From: Candidatus Kuenenia stuttgartensis
GTDB lineage: Bacteria > Planctomycetota > Planctomycetia > Isosphaerales > Isosphaeraceae
Assembly: GCA_945865635.1 (NCBI GenBank)
Contig: CAMBEP010000007.1
Location: 62,001 to 126,000 of the forward strand
DNA length: 64,000 nt
Direction of reading: 5' to 3'
Shown here: in pieces, positions 26,178-35,695 of the stretch
Position numbering within the stretch: position 1 is the stretch's first letter
Layout of the letters: every line of letters starts with the position of its first letter
Notes under the pieces: model-generated
Told to the model about the DNA's origin: nothing
The model's database searches: none
Seen by the model: the letters and a program-made list of their open reading frames with translations, nothing else
Program-made: the position numbers and the translations under genes

Positions 26178-27146
26178 ATGGATCATCCCTTGCCAAAACG
26201 CAATCGTCGCCAATGGGCCGCTGGGTGTTTGGGGCTGGCTTCCAGCGCTTGGCTTGGCGGATCGACCCGAGTCATGGCGCGAAATGTTTGTTTGGGTGTC
26301 ACTTTTGACGTCAGATTGGTTGTTGAGGGTCGCAATCGCTCTTACTTTTTCTATCTTCCGCCAACGGATCAGCCGGCCATGGCCAGGCCACTTTTACTTG
26401 GCTTTCATCCTTATCTTCAGCCCAATCGGATGTGGGAGCGATACATTGGCCTGAAGGCTGCGGCGGATCGTTACGGATTGATTCTGGCCATGCCCAAAGG
26501 GGAAGGCTGGGGCATGTTCCGGAGCTTCAATGCCGGTCTTGTCAACGATCCTTATGATCCTGACGATCTTTTATTCACATCGACCATGATCAACGACATT
26601 GCCAGTCGGGTGGCGATCGACCGATCGCGAATTTATGCCATGGGCATGTCCAATGGCGGCATGCTTACACATGCTTTGACACAAGGGCTGCCGGGCCTTC
26701 TGGCAGGAATTGTTTCGGTTTCAGGCACGCCGGGAAGCCCTTTGGCAGGCGACACTTTGGCAACACCCGTGATGATGGTTCACGGCACCACTGACCCGAT
26801 CACGCCCTGGTCAGGCCCATCGCGTCTGACTCCAAAGTTTATCCATTTTCAGGACGTGGACTCGACCCTGGCTCAGTGGCGCACGATCAATGGCTGCACA
26901 GCCCATGCGGATCTCCAGCTTTACGACCGGCCCGGCGATAAAACGCAGATTATCTGCCATCGCTGGCCGGCCCCGCCCGCTCTGGCAGAAACGGTGCTGG
27001 TGCAGGTCTTAAAAGGTGGCCACCGCTGGCCTGCTCTGGAAAAGCAGAGGTATTTTCCGAGAACAGGAAATCAATCCACCGATGTGGACATGACGACCAT
27101 GGCCTGCGAGTTTTTAAGTCGCCAGCAGCGTCAATTGCAGGTCTGA
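26178..27146 (+). CDS. exported esterase of the PHB-depolymerase/feruloyl-esterase (LpqC) type
   Basis: This 322-residue protein has a short leader with twin Arg followed by a hydrophobic stretch (RNRRQWAAGCLGLASSAWLG), possibly a Tat signal. It continues with SYFFYLPPTDQPAMARPLLL. The catalytic Ser lies in IYAMGMSNGGMLTHALTQG (GxSxG). The Asp is in PVMMVHGTTDPITPWSGPS and the His in LKGGHRWPALEKQ. This triad layout matches the COG3509 group (PHB depolymerase LpqC, feruloyl esterase, acetylxylan esterase). Substrate choice cannot be inferred. The ATG at 26178 is accepted; a competing frame from 26059 is shorter and lacks motifs. No close partner gene is evident. Confidence 0.8.
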   Translation: MDHPLPKRNRRQWAAGCLGLASSAWLGGSTRVMARNVCLGVTFDVRLVVEGRNRSYFFYLPPTDQPAMARPLLLGFHPYLQPNRMWERYIGLKAAADRYGLILAMPKGEGWGMFRSFNAGLVNDPYDPDDLLFTSTMINDIASRVAIDRSRIYAMGMSNGGMLTHALTQGLPGLLAGIVSVSGTPGSPLAGDTLATPVMMVHGTTDPITPWSGPSRLTPKFIHFQDVDSTLAQWRTINGCTAHADLQLYDRPGDKTQIICHRWPAPPALAETVLVQVLKGGHRWPALEKQRYFPRTGNQSTDVDMTTMACEFLSRQQRQLQV

Positions 27147-27165
27147 TGAAGTGGGCGGACCGATT

Positions 27166-27744
27166 TTATTTCGATTCGCCAAGCTTCAGTTCGATGACAT
27201 CAAGGTTGACTTTCTTTTGGGCCGCTTTGACTTCGGTGACGGACTTGAGGACCTGACCGGGCATTTCCATGCTGATCCAGGTTTTGGTGAAGGAGGGGCC
27301 GGCTTCGGTGCTGGCCTCGGTCAGATACCACTCCGCCTGATACTTTTTCCCAAGCACTTCAATCGTTTCAAAGCCTTGTTCCTTAGCGCCTTGTGGTCGG
27401 CCGATCCGGGTTTTGTCAACACCTGGCAGGAGTGGAAAGAGACGATTGACTTTCATGAGATTGACATCGTTTTGAATTTTCTTACCGGTACCATCGCTGC
27501 TGATTTGCGAAGAGACAACCAGTTCTTTTTCCGTTTTACTGATCAGAATCGTGGTGGTAAAGGTTTCGACACGTGCGCCATTTTGCATGGTCACCGCCTT
27601 GTTGGTCACACTCGTACCGATTGCGAATTTTGCCCAGTTTGTATACATGGGGTTTTCGACATCTTCAGCGATAGCATGAAATGCAGGCAGAATGAGGCTT
27701 GCGAACAAGGTAAAATATCGGAAATATATTTGATGGCGGCTCAT
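27166..27744 (-). CDS. secreted protein of unknown function
   Basis: This protein has about 192 residues, with a signal peptide (YFRYFTLFASLILPAFHAIA). The mature part is rich in Lys, Thr and Val with beta-type alternation (YTNWAKFAIGTSVTNKAVTM, EVLGKKYQAEWYLTEASTEA). It has no cysteine pairs and no enzyme motif. Planctomycetes encode many secreted beta-rich proteins of this kind; no family was recognised. Two in-frame ATGs, 27759 and 27744, are possible. The gene converges with the esterase, 20 bases from its stop. Confidence 0.65.
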   Translation of the reverse strand: MSRHQIYFRYFTLFASLILPAFHAIAEDVENPMYTNWAKFAIGTSVTNKAVTMQNGARVETFTTTILISKTEKELVVSSQISSDGTGKKIQNDVNLMKVNRLFPLLPGVDKTRIGRPQGAKEQGFETIEVLGKKYQAEWYLTEASTEAGPSFTKTWISMEMPGQVLKSVTEVKAAQKKVNLDVIELKLGESK

Positions 27745-28024
27745 GACAATTTCTTTCATTTGGATTGTCGGTTAGCAGTGTGGCCCATTGGACACGGTAC
27801 TGAGTATTACAATTTCTCATGAAAGTTGCATGTGCATTAGCCGCTTTTCCAGTGAAATTTTTATGTGCCAAATGGGAATGGCGTATTAATATTAAGTGAA
27901 GTTAAGCTGATTCATGAGATATTCTTGTTTTATTCATCGTAAGTTATCAAAGAAAATGGATTATCATATCGCCGGAAGGCAAAGTACGTGAGAACTGACA
28001 ACTCAATCGATGGAGTTTCTCGAA

Positions 28025-29164
28025 ATGCAATCCAAGATGATCATCCCCTCTCGCCGTGCGGCGTTTACCTTGATCGAACTACTGGTGGTGATCGCCATCA
28101 TCGCGGTTCTGATCTCTTTGCTGCTACCAGCCGTTCAGTCGGCGCGGGAAGCCGCCCGACGCGCCCAATGCGTCAACAACCTGAAACAAATTGGCCTCGG
28201 CTTCATGAATCATGAAAGCACTTATGGCTATCTGCCCCAAGGGCCTTATGACGGCAGCCCAAACGCTGTGACGACCTCAGGCGCTCCGGATCCTGGTGGA
28301 TACAACTACACGGAAACCGCGGGCTCACAATACGGCACCACCACATGCTGTAATGCGGCCCACCCAGACGGCTGGAACCATTTCTTCAAAGTCATGCCGT
28401 TCATTGAACAGCAGAACGTCTATAATCTGGCCAACTTCAATGTGCCCGCCATTCACACCGGCCGGCCAGTGAATTTCAATGGTGAAGATGATGTGGCCCG
28501 CGTTGGTATTGCATCGTTTTATTGCCCATCGCGCAGGGCCGTTCAAGGGTTTGGATCGACCCTGATCACCTATCGTAATGATTACGCTGGCTCTGCTGGC
28601 TTTATGCAAGGTCAGTGGTACGAATGCGAAAATACGGGCGGGAACTTCAGTAGCACTAAGTTTGTTCCTCCTGCCCCGAACGGTGCCTGGCCGATTGCGG
28701 ATGAGCGCACGCCTGTGAATCTGGGCAATACCGGTGGCCGCAAGGGAGCCATTGTGTGGAGCGGTCAAGGCGCCAAGCGACGTATTGCCGACTTTATTGA
28801 CGGCACGTCCAACTCGATCATGGTGGGCGAGAAGTGTTTGCCACCAAGCCGCTGGGGTGCCGATGGTGGCGACAACGAGCGCTGGAACAATGCGGGCTGG
28901 GACGAATGTGTTCTGCGTTTCCACTTCGTGCCGATGAGCGACTTCCAGACGGCAGCCCTCAATGGTGTCTGTGCCACGCCCACATCTCCGACTACAGGTG
29001 GGAATCTCTGGCGCCGATTCTTTGGCAGCTCACACCCGGGCGGATACAACGCCGCGTTTGGCGATGGGTCTGTGAAGTTCATCAAGTTTTCGGTCGATGC
29101 CGGCACGCACCGCAAGCTTTGCGTGATTGATGACGCCGAAGTTATCAGCGGCGATTCCTATTGA
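28025..29164 (+). CDS. DUF1559 pseudopilin-like protein (type IV pilin leader)
   Basis: This is a classic planctomycete DUF1559 protein. The N-terminal prepilin leader has the RRAAF cleavage site and then [20 protein letters not shown], the hydrophobic pseudopilin helix. Next comes [20 protein letters not shown] and the DUF1559 signature [18 protein letters not shown]. The C-terminal end contains [20 protein letters not shown], the conserved H...DGSV pattern of the family. Planctomycete genomes encode dozens of them; they are thought to form pseudopilus-like or surface assemblies, but function is not settled. GGAG upstream supports the ATG at 28025; ATGs at 28010 and 28037 are alternatives. 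A lipoprotein gene follows 33 bases later. Confidence 0.92.
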   Translation: MQSKMIIPSRRAAFTLIELLVVIAIIAVLISLLLPAVQSAREAARRAQCVNNLKQIGLGFMNHESTYGYLPQGPYDGSPNAVTTSGAPDPGGYNYTETAGSQYGTTTCCNAAHPDGWNHFFKVMPFIEQQNVYNLANFNVPAIHTGRPVNFNGEDDVARVGIASFYCPSRRAVQGFGSTLITYRNDYAGSAGFMQGQWYECENTGGNFSSTKFVPPAPNGAWPIADERTPVNLGNTGGRKGAIVWSGQGAKRRIADFIDGTSNSIMVGEKCLPPSRWGADGGDNERWNNAGWDECVLRFHFVPMSDFQTAALNGVCATPTSPTTGGNLWRRFFGSSHPGGYNAAFGDGSVKFIKFSVDAGTHRKLCVIDDAEVISGDSY

Positions 29165-29197
29165 TTCCCACGAAATCTATCGAGAAGGATTAACAGC

Positions 29198-29398
29198 ATG
29201 ACTCTGCGCAACACGATGGTCGCGGCCCTGATCAGCTCGGTTCTGGCCGGGTGTGGCTCGGGCGAGAAGCCGATCACCGACCCCAGCAAACTCAAGCCCT
29301 TGAACGACACCCAAAAGGCCGAAATCAAGGCGCAGGACAATCTGGTTCACCAAGAAGAGAGCCAGTCTTACGACGGCAAGAAAAAGAAATCCAAATAA
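29198..29398 (+). CDS. small lipoprotein paired with DUF1559 gene
   Basis: The protein has 66 residues with a lipobox (VLAGC, the Cys near residue 19) after a hydrophobic leader (VAALISSVLAGCGSG). The mature part is short and highly charged, ending in a Lys-rich tail (YDGKKKKSK). AAGGA lies upstream of the ATG. Planctomycetes often encode a tiny lipoprotein right after DUF1559, so the two are probably translated together and may act together. A terminator follows, which isolates the pair as a two-gene unit. Confidence 0.78.
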   Translation: MTLRNTMVAALISSVLAGCGSGEKPITDPSKLKPLNDTQKAEIKAQDNLVHQEESQSYDGKKKKSK

Positions 29399-29428
29399 GC
29401 CTTGGATTCCGGTCAGAATGGCCCTCAA

Positions 29429-29462
29429 AAGCACGCCCATTTGCTGGGCGTGCTTGTTTTAT
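29429..29462 (+). terminator. rho-independent terminator after the DUF1559-lipoprotein pair
   Basis: Perfect 11-base stem AAGCACGCCCA (29429-29439) and TGGGCGTGCTT (29445-29455) with a five-base loop, followed by a T-rich tract (GTTTTATT). Confidence 0.85.
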
Positions 29463-29632
29463 TGATCGTGGTACAGGCGAGACCCGTTCCGGCAGAGTTT
29501 GGTTGCTGGAAGGCTGTCAGCGAGCGGGATTTGAGATGGCGGCTTGACGCTTATCGTGTTTCAAAGCTACGATTCAGTCCAGAGCAAGATCGATCCATGC
29601 GCTGATTGCGACTTAGAAAAAGGCCTTTGACA

Positions 29633-30409
29633 TTGAACATTCTATTAGCCAACGACGATGGCATATTTGCCCCTGGTCTGCGAGCGATCCGTCAGGAATT
29701 ACAGAGGCTCGGCAAGGTCTCTGTAGTGGCACCCATGCAGGAGCAATCGGGGGTGGGTCATTCGATTTCGATCCTTGACCCGCTGGTTGTGAAGATGGTC
29801 GACGATGCCGATGGATCGCCCCTGGGCTGGGCCGTTGAGGGCAGCCCTGCGGACTGCGTCAAACTGGCTGTCTATGAACTGCTCAATCAGCCGCCCGACC
29901 TGATCGTTTCGGGCATCAATGCAGGTGCCAATACCGGGATCAATGTGCTTTATTCGGGCACTGTGGCTGCAGCGATTGAAGGTTCGTTTTTTGGGATCAC
30001 ATCGATTGCTGTCAGCCTTGAGCTTGCCGAGCATTTTGACTTCCCAAGAGCCGCCCGGACCGCTGTCAATGTGATCGAAAAGATTCTCTCGAATCAGCCT
30101 GCCAAGGGCAGCCTTTTCAATGTGAACCTGCCGAGCCATGTACGAGGCGAGTATCAAGGTATCAAAGTGGTGCCGATGGGCATGGGCCGCTACGGCGAAG
30201 GCTTTGAGAAACGCAGGGACCCACGTGGCCGAACCTATTACTGGATGACTTACAAACCACCTTATGAGCTGGAAGGCCCGGAATCAGACGTGACCGCCCT
30301 GACCAATAATTATATCACGGTCACACCCCTGAAATTCGACCTTACTCGCCATGAACATCTCGATGGCCTCTCCAATTGGGATTGGCAACTCAAACACGAC
30401 GAACCTTGA
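29633..30409 (+). CDS. surE: 5'/3'-nucleotidase SurE
   Basis: SurE removes phosphate from nucleoside monophosphates and short polyphosphates and helps stress survival. The sequence reads NILLANDDGIFAPGLRAI with the metal-binding Asp pair, then VVAPMQEQSGVGHSISI and VEGSPADCVKLAVYELL. DLIVSGINAGANTGINVLYS carries the conserved NxGxN loop, followed by SGTVAAAIEGSFFGI. The usual start in the family is M-R-I-L-L-S-N-D-D. TTG at 29633 gives exactly this and has AAAAAGG at a proper distance; a TTG at 29606 would add nine residues. The 258-residue length is normal. A small membrane protein gene follows within 10 bases. Confidence 0.93.
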   Translation: MNILLANDDGIFAPGLRAIRQELQRLGKVSVVAPMQEQSGVGHSISILDPLVVKMVDDADGSPLGWAVEGSPADCVKLAVYELLNQPPDLIVSGINAGANTGINVLYSGTVAAAIEGSFFGITSIAVSLELAEHFDFPRAARTAVNVIEKILSNQPAKGSLFNVNLPSHVRGEYQGIKVVPMGMGRYGEGFEKRRDPRGRTYYWMTYKPPYELEGPESDVTALTNNYITVTPLKFDLTRHEHLDGLSNWDWQLKHDEP

Positions 30410-30418
30410 AACAAGACC

Positions 30419-30706
30419 ATGAAGAGCCAAATCTTCATGCCCCTCTCAATCTCCCGCACCATCGCCCTGGTGGCTTCTTGCGCAATTGCAGGCATGCTCA
30501 TGGGTGGTCTTTTCGGCTACTGTTCCGGGCGAATCGTGCCGAATTTGTATCAGCCACTCATACCTTGGAAGAGGCTGGAGCCAATCGTCGCCGCATCGTT
30601 TCTGGGTGCCTTTGGCGGGGTGCTTGCTGGCGGTGGTTTTGGTGTCGAGAGAATCATCGCCCAACTGGTCTCGGTATGGCTCGATCAAAAGCATCGGCCA
30701 TCCTGA
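30419..30706 (+). CDS. small two-helix membrane protein
   Basis: This is a 95-residue protein directly after surE. It has two hydrophobic segments (IALVASCAIAGMLMGGLFGY and VAASFLGAFGGVLAGGGFGV) rich in small residues (GG, GxxxG-like) and a short polar tail. It has no recognised family. The tight spacing to surE suggests co-expression. No strong ribosome-binding site is visible, so coupling to surE translation is possible. Confidence 0.6.
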   Translation: MKSQIFMPLSISRTIALVASCAIAGMLMGGLFGYCSGRIVPNLYQPLIPWKRLEPIVAASFLGAFGGVLAGGGFGVERIIAQLVSVWLDQKHRPS

Positions 30707-30796
30707 AACTTCTCTACACCATTGAAGCCAGACGCTGACATCCGGGCTTAACATTCGATCGCATTTGCACATACCGCAAGATCTGGCCTGAGCGAT

Positions 30797-32932
30797 TTAT
30801 TCCGCAGCTTCGGAATACTTGCGATAGATGTCGCAAAGTTTGACCATATTGGCCCGATAGGTGACATGCGATTGGCCAAGTGTCATATTCATCATGAATT
30901 CTTGAAAACTTTTGACCGTATCCCGCTCCAGTGCGGGAAGTGGATAGGAGTCAATGTCGGCTTGAATCTGGTTCATTGAATCAATATAGGCATCCAGTTG
31001 CTGGAGCATTTTCTGCTGTTCAGAGAGGGCCTCGTCGAACCGGTTGAGCTTGAAATTGATAAATGCCAGTGGTGTTGGAGAAAATGTCGATTCGGTGTCG
31101 GCATCGGCGACCCGTTTCTGGTATTGCTTGGCGGCATTCAAAACCGAATCGGTCAAAGGGTGCGATTCGGCCGCCAGAAGGGCTGGTATGTCGAGTGGTT
31201 CGAGCGGGTCTGCATTCATGCCAAGCAGATCGATGGCGACATGAATCAATTTCAGCCAGTCTGTGGCCGCCAATAGGTTTTGCGAATCGGCGATTGTGGC
31301 AAATCCGTCGGACAAGGCCTGAAATCTCTCGACAAGTGGCTTGCCGCTAAGCCCTTCGGACCGATGGAATCGCGCTTTGGCCACATCCATTTGAAATTGG
31401 AAGACACGCCAGCGATCGGCACGCCAGGGTAGCTGTTCGTTCAGACTTTTGATGGTCTGATCCCAGCTTCCCAAAACAGTAGAATCGCCTGTAAAGTATG
31501 CGGACGATTCGGTCTGGATCGCGCGTGATTCTCTGCTGTCATCCACACCGGCAAGGCGTTCGTTGGCCTGGGCCGATGCCAGAAGCCGATGCCAGTAGAG
31601 GAACTCGCCCAGGACCCATTCGGTTGTGAGCTGATTGGCGGTCCATTTTTCAATGGCTGCATTCAGATGCAGGGGCGATCCCACCCAAAGGGCTTTGCCA
31701 GACGGATCGACCAAGGCCGCAGCCGGCTGCTGGAAGAGCCGGAAGTGATCCACCCAGAATTGACCATAGGATGGCTTCTGCGTGGGTGAAGAAGCCACTT
31801 CGCCGTCGTTTGGACCATCAATTTCTTGAATTTCAAACGCAATCCGCCAACCTAGCTCGGAACCCCAATTGGCCAGCTCATCGCGATATTCGGAGTCAAA
31901 CAGATCCTCAATCTTTGCATGCGACTGCACCAAAGCCACAAAATCGACCTGTGGCCAAAGCTGTGGCAAAGTGTTGATTTTGGCATGATCAAGCGCCACC
32001 CAGCCAGGCATGGCATTGGGGTCGGAGTCGTCTACGGAACTGATCAGCAAGGCATAGGGACGCCCCAAGGCTGGCACCCCGGATACATTCAAGCCCTGGC
32101 CGGATTCCTCAACCGCAGCCGGGGCCGGATTGGCTGGCGAGGATCGGCCCAGCAATCGCCCGAAGATCCCTGACGATTTTGCAGCGACCAGTTTTTGAGG
32201 CTCCACCTTGGGGGCGTTTAAACTTGGGGTGAGCCAGTCCAGATTGGCATTTCGCAGCAATGGCGGTTTGACATTCACTTGAAATAGATCTGCAAAAATG
32301 TTGGGATCAAGAGCGATGGTCGGATCCAGCTCCAGACGCTCAAGCGACTTCTCGCACAGCCGATCATTCTGATTTGCAACCACTTTTCCCGCAATCACAT
32401 CTGGCAAGACGGACTCGACCTCTGTGGGATGCCCGATCCAGGCGATACGGCTCTGGGCGTCAACAATAAACGCGGTCGGGACCGCATTTTCACCTGCGGC
32501 AACCATCCAGTCAAACGCCATTTGGCCAGTGTTTTCAATCAAGTCGCCCGGTTCAGGCCGCCGTGATGCGTCGATTGCGATCCTGTGATGAATCGATGAG
32601 CCCATCTTCCTGATCAATTCTTCTGCATCCGTTGAATTTTCTTCCCAAATCGCGACACTCAAAAACAAAACTTCGGGAAAGACGGACTGCAACCTGGAAA
32701 GCTCTGGCATGATTTGCTGGCACGGACCACACCAACTGGCCCAGAATTCCACGACGTGGACCACCCTTGCCTTGAACCCCTTGATCGACGTTCCAGACAG
32801 CCATCGCCCCACGGTAAGCTGAGGAACCAGATCACCGATATTGAGGCTGGAAAGATTGGCCAATGCACCGGTTGCACACTGGATTCCAGCCCCCATTGTG
32901 GAACTTCCGGCGGGTCTGTGTTCATCCATCAT
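30797..32932 (-). CDS. large thioredoxin-like protein (WCGPC)
   Basis: This is a 711-residue protein with an N-terminal thioredoxin/TlpA-like domain: VVHVVEFWASWCGPCQQIMP, with WCGPC at about residues 67-71, and the cis-Pro region ENAVPTAFIVDAQSRIAWIG near residue 150. After about residue 185 the sequence continues with roughly 500 residues of no clear family. One part resembles a second degenerate thioredoxin-like fold (FVALVQSHAKIEDLFDSEYR, PAAALVDPSGKALWVGSP near residue 400); the end is helical and repeat-like. No signal peptide or anchor is visible, so it is probably cytoplasmic, which is unusual for TlpA-type domains. The start could be the ATG at 32932 or the one 3 bases later. Confidence 0.78.
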   Translation of the reverse strand: MMDEHRPAGSSTMGAGIQCATGALANLSSLNIGDLVPQLTVGRWLSGTSIKGFKARVVHVVEFWASWCGPCQQIMPELSRLQSVFPEVLFLSVAIWEENSTDAEELIRKMGSSIHHRIAIDASRRPEPGDLIENTGQMAFDWMVAAGENAVPTAFIVDAQSRIAWIGHPTEVESVLPDVIAGKVVANQNDRLCEKSLERLELDPTIALDPNIFADLFQVNVKPPLLRNANLDWLTPSLNAPKVEPQKLVAAKSSGIFGRLLGRSSPANPAPAAVEESGQGLNVSGVPALGRPYALLISSVDDSDPNAMPGWVALDHAKINTLPQLWPQVDFVALVQSHAKIEDLFDSEYRDELANWGSELGWRIAFEIQEIDGPNDGEVASSPTQKPSYGQFWVDHFRLFQQPAAALVDPSGKALWVGSPLHLNAAIEKWTANQLTTEWVLGEFLYWHRLLASAQANERLAGVDDSRESRAIQTESSAYFTGDSTVLGSWDQTIKSLNEQLPWRADRWRVFQFQMDVAKARFHRSEGLSGKPLVERFQALSDGFATIADSQNLLAATDWLKLIHVAIDLLGMNADPLEPLDIPALLAAESHPLTDSVLNAAKQYQKRVADADTESTFSPTPLAFINFKLNRFDEALSEQQKMLQQLDAYIDSMNQIQADIDSYPLPALERDTVKSFQEFMMNMTLGQSHVTYRANMVKLCDIYRKYSEAAE

Positions 32933-33515
32933 AGGGCCCTGATCAATTCAAAATTGCTTTCGCACACCTGTCCGTGTTCATGTTTCAATGCCTAATATAT
33001 CAGAAATGGCCAATTCAGGCCAGATGAACTATAAGCTTACAAATCGATCTTGACGAACTTATGCCCTTGATTTCGACCATCAGCAGCATCGTCTGTCAAT
33101 CCCAAAAAGAGTGCTTTCAGCATCGTCAGAACCTTACACACTTGTTTCCATATGCGACCGCTTCAGGGATTCCCAATCCGTTTTTGCCCATTGGGTTTTG
33201 TTCCGGTCAAATACAAAGAATCGTTTTTAGCCAATAAATAATGAAAAAGACTTCATTTTCGGAACCTGATTTTCGCTTTTCAAATCCTATTGAGACCAGC
33301 CATGTTTCTAAAATCTGTGGCCCGGCATCAAAGGGGCATTGACATTTCGCCCGGCGACCGTCAGATTCATCTAACACGCTGCAATACTTCCGATTACATG
33401 ACACCTGCTGTTGCACTTCTTGCAGGCTGGCCGACTCTCTAAAGGAATATTGCAACCAACGGATGGATCTCGAAACTTGAACCATACATCGAAACACACC
33501 TGGATCCAAAATACG
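32933..33515. other. intergenic region between divergent genes
   Basis: About 580 bases separate the thioredoxin-like and sulfatase genes. The open frame at 33207-33542 on the minus strand overlaps the sulfatase start and has an unlikely composition. The sulfatase frame continues upstream to 33411, but those residues do not look like a leader. I see no RNA gene or hairpin. Confidence 0.5.
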
Positions 33516-35327
33516 ATGAAACTGGCTCGAAACCCGTTCCATGGTCGGGCTGGTGCAATGCTTCTGGCTTTGCTGCTGGTTTCTGTGTCAAACCCCTGTC
33601 GCCTGCATGCTTCGGAGCGGCGTCCGAATGTCGTGATCGTCATGACCGACGACCAAGGCTATGGAGACCTTGGCTGCCATGGGCATCCATTTCTAAAAAC
33701 GCCCAACCTTGACAAACTACATCACGAATCTGTCAGGTTGACCGACTTTCATGTGATGCCTTTATGTGCCCCGACCAGGGCCATGCTCATGACCGGCAGA
33801 GATGCCTTGCGGGAGGGTGTCTGGGCCACGGTTCTCGGCCGCTCCATACTCCCGGCAGGCTCGTCGACAATGGCGACCCATTTTGCTGCAAATGGCTATG
33901 CCACAGGCATGTTTGGCAAATGGCACCTTGGCGACAATTATCCCGCAAGACCCCACGACAAAGGCTTTCAGAAAGCCCTCTACCACGGCGGTGGCGGAGT
34001 CGGCCAGACCCCGGATTATTGGGGAAACGATTATTTGAACGACACCTACTTTCTGAGCGGAAAGCCTGTTCAAAAATCAGGTTATTGCACGGATGTCTGG
34101 TTTGAAAGTGCCTTTGATTTTATCCGGGAAAATCGCCAAAAACCCTTTCTGGCCTATATTGCAACCAATGCCCCTCACTCGCCTTATATACCTCCTCCTG
34201 AACTTGCCAAACGGTATCAGGATGTGCCGGGTATTGATCCGCCAACGGCCGCATTTTATGCCATGATTGAAAACATCGACACCAATATGGGTCGATTGAT
34301 GCAGCTTCTGACCAATCAGGACCTGGAACGCGACACCATTCTCTTGTTCATGACCGATAATGGAACCGCTCAGGGCCTGAGCGCTCCTGCCGCTTTCAAT
34401 GCTGGAATGAAAGGCTCAAAAGGCACGCTTTATGAAGGCGGACACCGCGTGCCCTGTTTTATTCGATGGCCAGGTGGTCAGCTGCCTGCAAAGGGCAAGG
34501 GCCGTGATTGCCAGTCTCTAACAAGTGTCGCCGACCTGCTGCCCACACTGGCAAGTCTATGTGGTCTTCAGATTCCCGCCCAAAAGCCATCGCTGGATGG
34601 GCTGGACTTGTCCGGGATACTCAAGGGCCAGCCTCAACCAGAACTTGAATCGAGAACGCTCTTTATTCAGTATTCCCAGACAGACAACCCGCCAGAACAT
34701 GGCAAGGGCGCTGTTCTGACGCCCCGATGGCGATGGATCAATCATCGCGAACTTTATGACATGAAAAATGATCCTGGAGAGATCCGAAACGTGATGAAGG
34801 ATCATCCAGACGTTGTCGAGCGTCTGAGCAAGGCTTATGATGCATGGTTTGGCCAGTTTGGACCGATTTTTCGTGAGGTGAACCGAATTCGGGTCGGTTC
34901 CGACCACGAAAATCCATGCCGACTCAATGCCATGGACTGGCACACGGGCGGCACTCCTGCAAACTTGCCCTGGAATCAGGCAATGATTCGAAAAGGCCTT
35001 CCGGCCAATGGTTATTGGGCCATTGATGTGGAATGCGATGGAGTGTATGAATTGAAACTGATGCGGTGGCCTGAGGAGTCGAAAATGAAGATGACAGAAT
35101 CACCAGAAAAAGGTGGCCGCAATTGGCCGGTTTCAAGCGCAAGATTGATGGTTGGGGAAATGGAAATTTCGAAACAAGCCATGCCTGGAGATAAGTCGAT
35201 CACTCTGGAATTGGTGATGCAAAAAGGTCCAAAGCGACTTAAAACCGAATTTCTTGATATCGATGGCAAAAGCCTTGGCGGGGCCAGTTATGTTGTGATT
35301 CATCGTAAAAGCAAGGTTGATCGCTGA
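33516..35327 (+). CDS. secreted sulfatase (arylsulfatase type)
   Basis: The protein is about 603 residues with a signal peptide (MLLALLLVSVSNPCRLHA). NVVIVMTDDQGYGDLGCHG holds the metal-binding Asp pair. MPLCAPTRAMLMTGRDALRE near residues 81-100 is sulfatase signature I, with the formylglycine-forming Cys84 in CxPxR. TGMFGKWHLGDNYPARPHDK is signature II with Lys and His. DTILLFMTDNGTAQGLS supplies the late metal ligands. A separate C-terminal beta-rich region after about residue 440 is not part of the catalytic core. Planctomycetes encode many such enzymes for sulfated polysaccharides; the actual substrate is unknown. An anaerobic or FGE maturase is needed but is not in the window. Confidence 0.93.
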   Translation: MKLARNPFHGRAGAMLLALLLVSVSNPCRLHASERRPNVVIVMTDDQGYGDLGCHGHPFLKTPNLDKLHHESVRLTDFHVMPLCAPTRAMLMTGRDALREGVWATVLGRSILPAGSSTMATHFAANGYATGMFGKWHLGDNYPARPHDKGFQKALYHGGGGVGQTPDYWGNDYLNDTYFLSGKPVQKSGYCTDVWFESAFDFIRENRQKPFLAYIATNAPHSPYIPPPELAKRYQDVPGIDPPTAAFYAMIENIDTNMGRLMQLLTNQDLERDTILLFMTDNGTAQGLSAPAAFNAGMKGSKGTLYEGGHRVPCFIRWPGGQLPAKGKGRDCQSLTSVADLLPTLASLCGLQIPAQKPSLDGLDLSGILKGQPQPELESRTLFIQYSQTDNPPEHGKGAVLTPRWRWINHRELYDMKNDPGEIRNVMKDHPDVVERLSKAYDAWFGQFGPIFREVNRIRVGSDHENPCRLNAMDWHTGGTPANLPWNQAMIRKGLPANGYWAIDVECDGVYELKLMRWPEESKMKMTESPEKGGRNWPVSSARLMVGEMEISKQAMPGDKSITLELVMQKGPKRLKTEFLDIDGKSLGGASYVVIHRKSKVDR

Positions 35328-35382
35328 AAAGGCTGTGAATGGTCCAATTGGAAGCTGTCTCTGGCCTTATCCAAAATGGTGT

Positions 35383-35605
35383 TTATACTCTTCGCGGCCA
35401 TGAATGGCACTTTTTGATCGAGACGATGCCGGAGGCATCACAGCCTGTAGCCGGTGGTTGAGAAGCGCTAGCGACGACACCACCGGAACACGATGCAAAA
35501 AAAAATCTTGCACCCCGGCCGGGGTGCCAGCCTCTTTACGCTCACAAATCCGGAAGGTGTCGCTGCGCTCAACCACCGGCTACACTCTGTGATGCCTCCG
35601 GCATC
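35383..35605 (+). repeat. long palindromic dispersed repeat, copy B
   Basis: The core runs from GATGCCGGAGGCATC at 35425 to GATGCCTCCGGCATC ending at 35605, and the arms (CATCACAG, CCGGTGGTTGAG) recur inverted near the other end. The centre is a perfect palindrome CACCCCGGCCGGGGTG at 35511-35526. The left flank at 35383-35424 (TATACTCTTCGCGGCCATG, then AATGGCACTTTTTGATC) is shared with the inverted copy A. The element sits about 55 bases after the sulfatase stop. Confidence 0.88.
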
Positions 35606-35695
35606 GTTCGCAGACGGATGCGTCATACATCCTGACTGACGCAAAAAAACATGGGGCCAAAAGCCGCCAATCAATGACACCTGGCTCATAAAATG

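Noticed and set aside
33207-33542. 111-residue minus-strand frame
   Set aside because: Overlaps the start of the sulfatase gene, no ribosome-binding site, unlikely composition.
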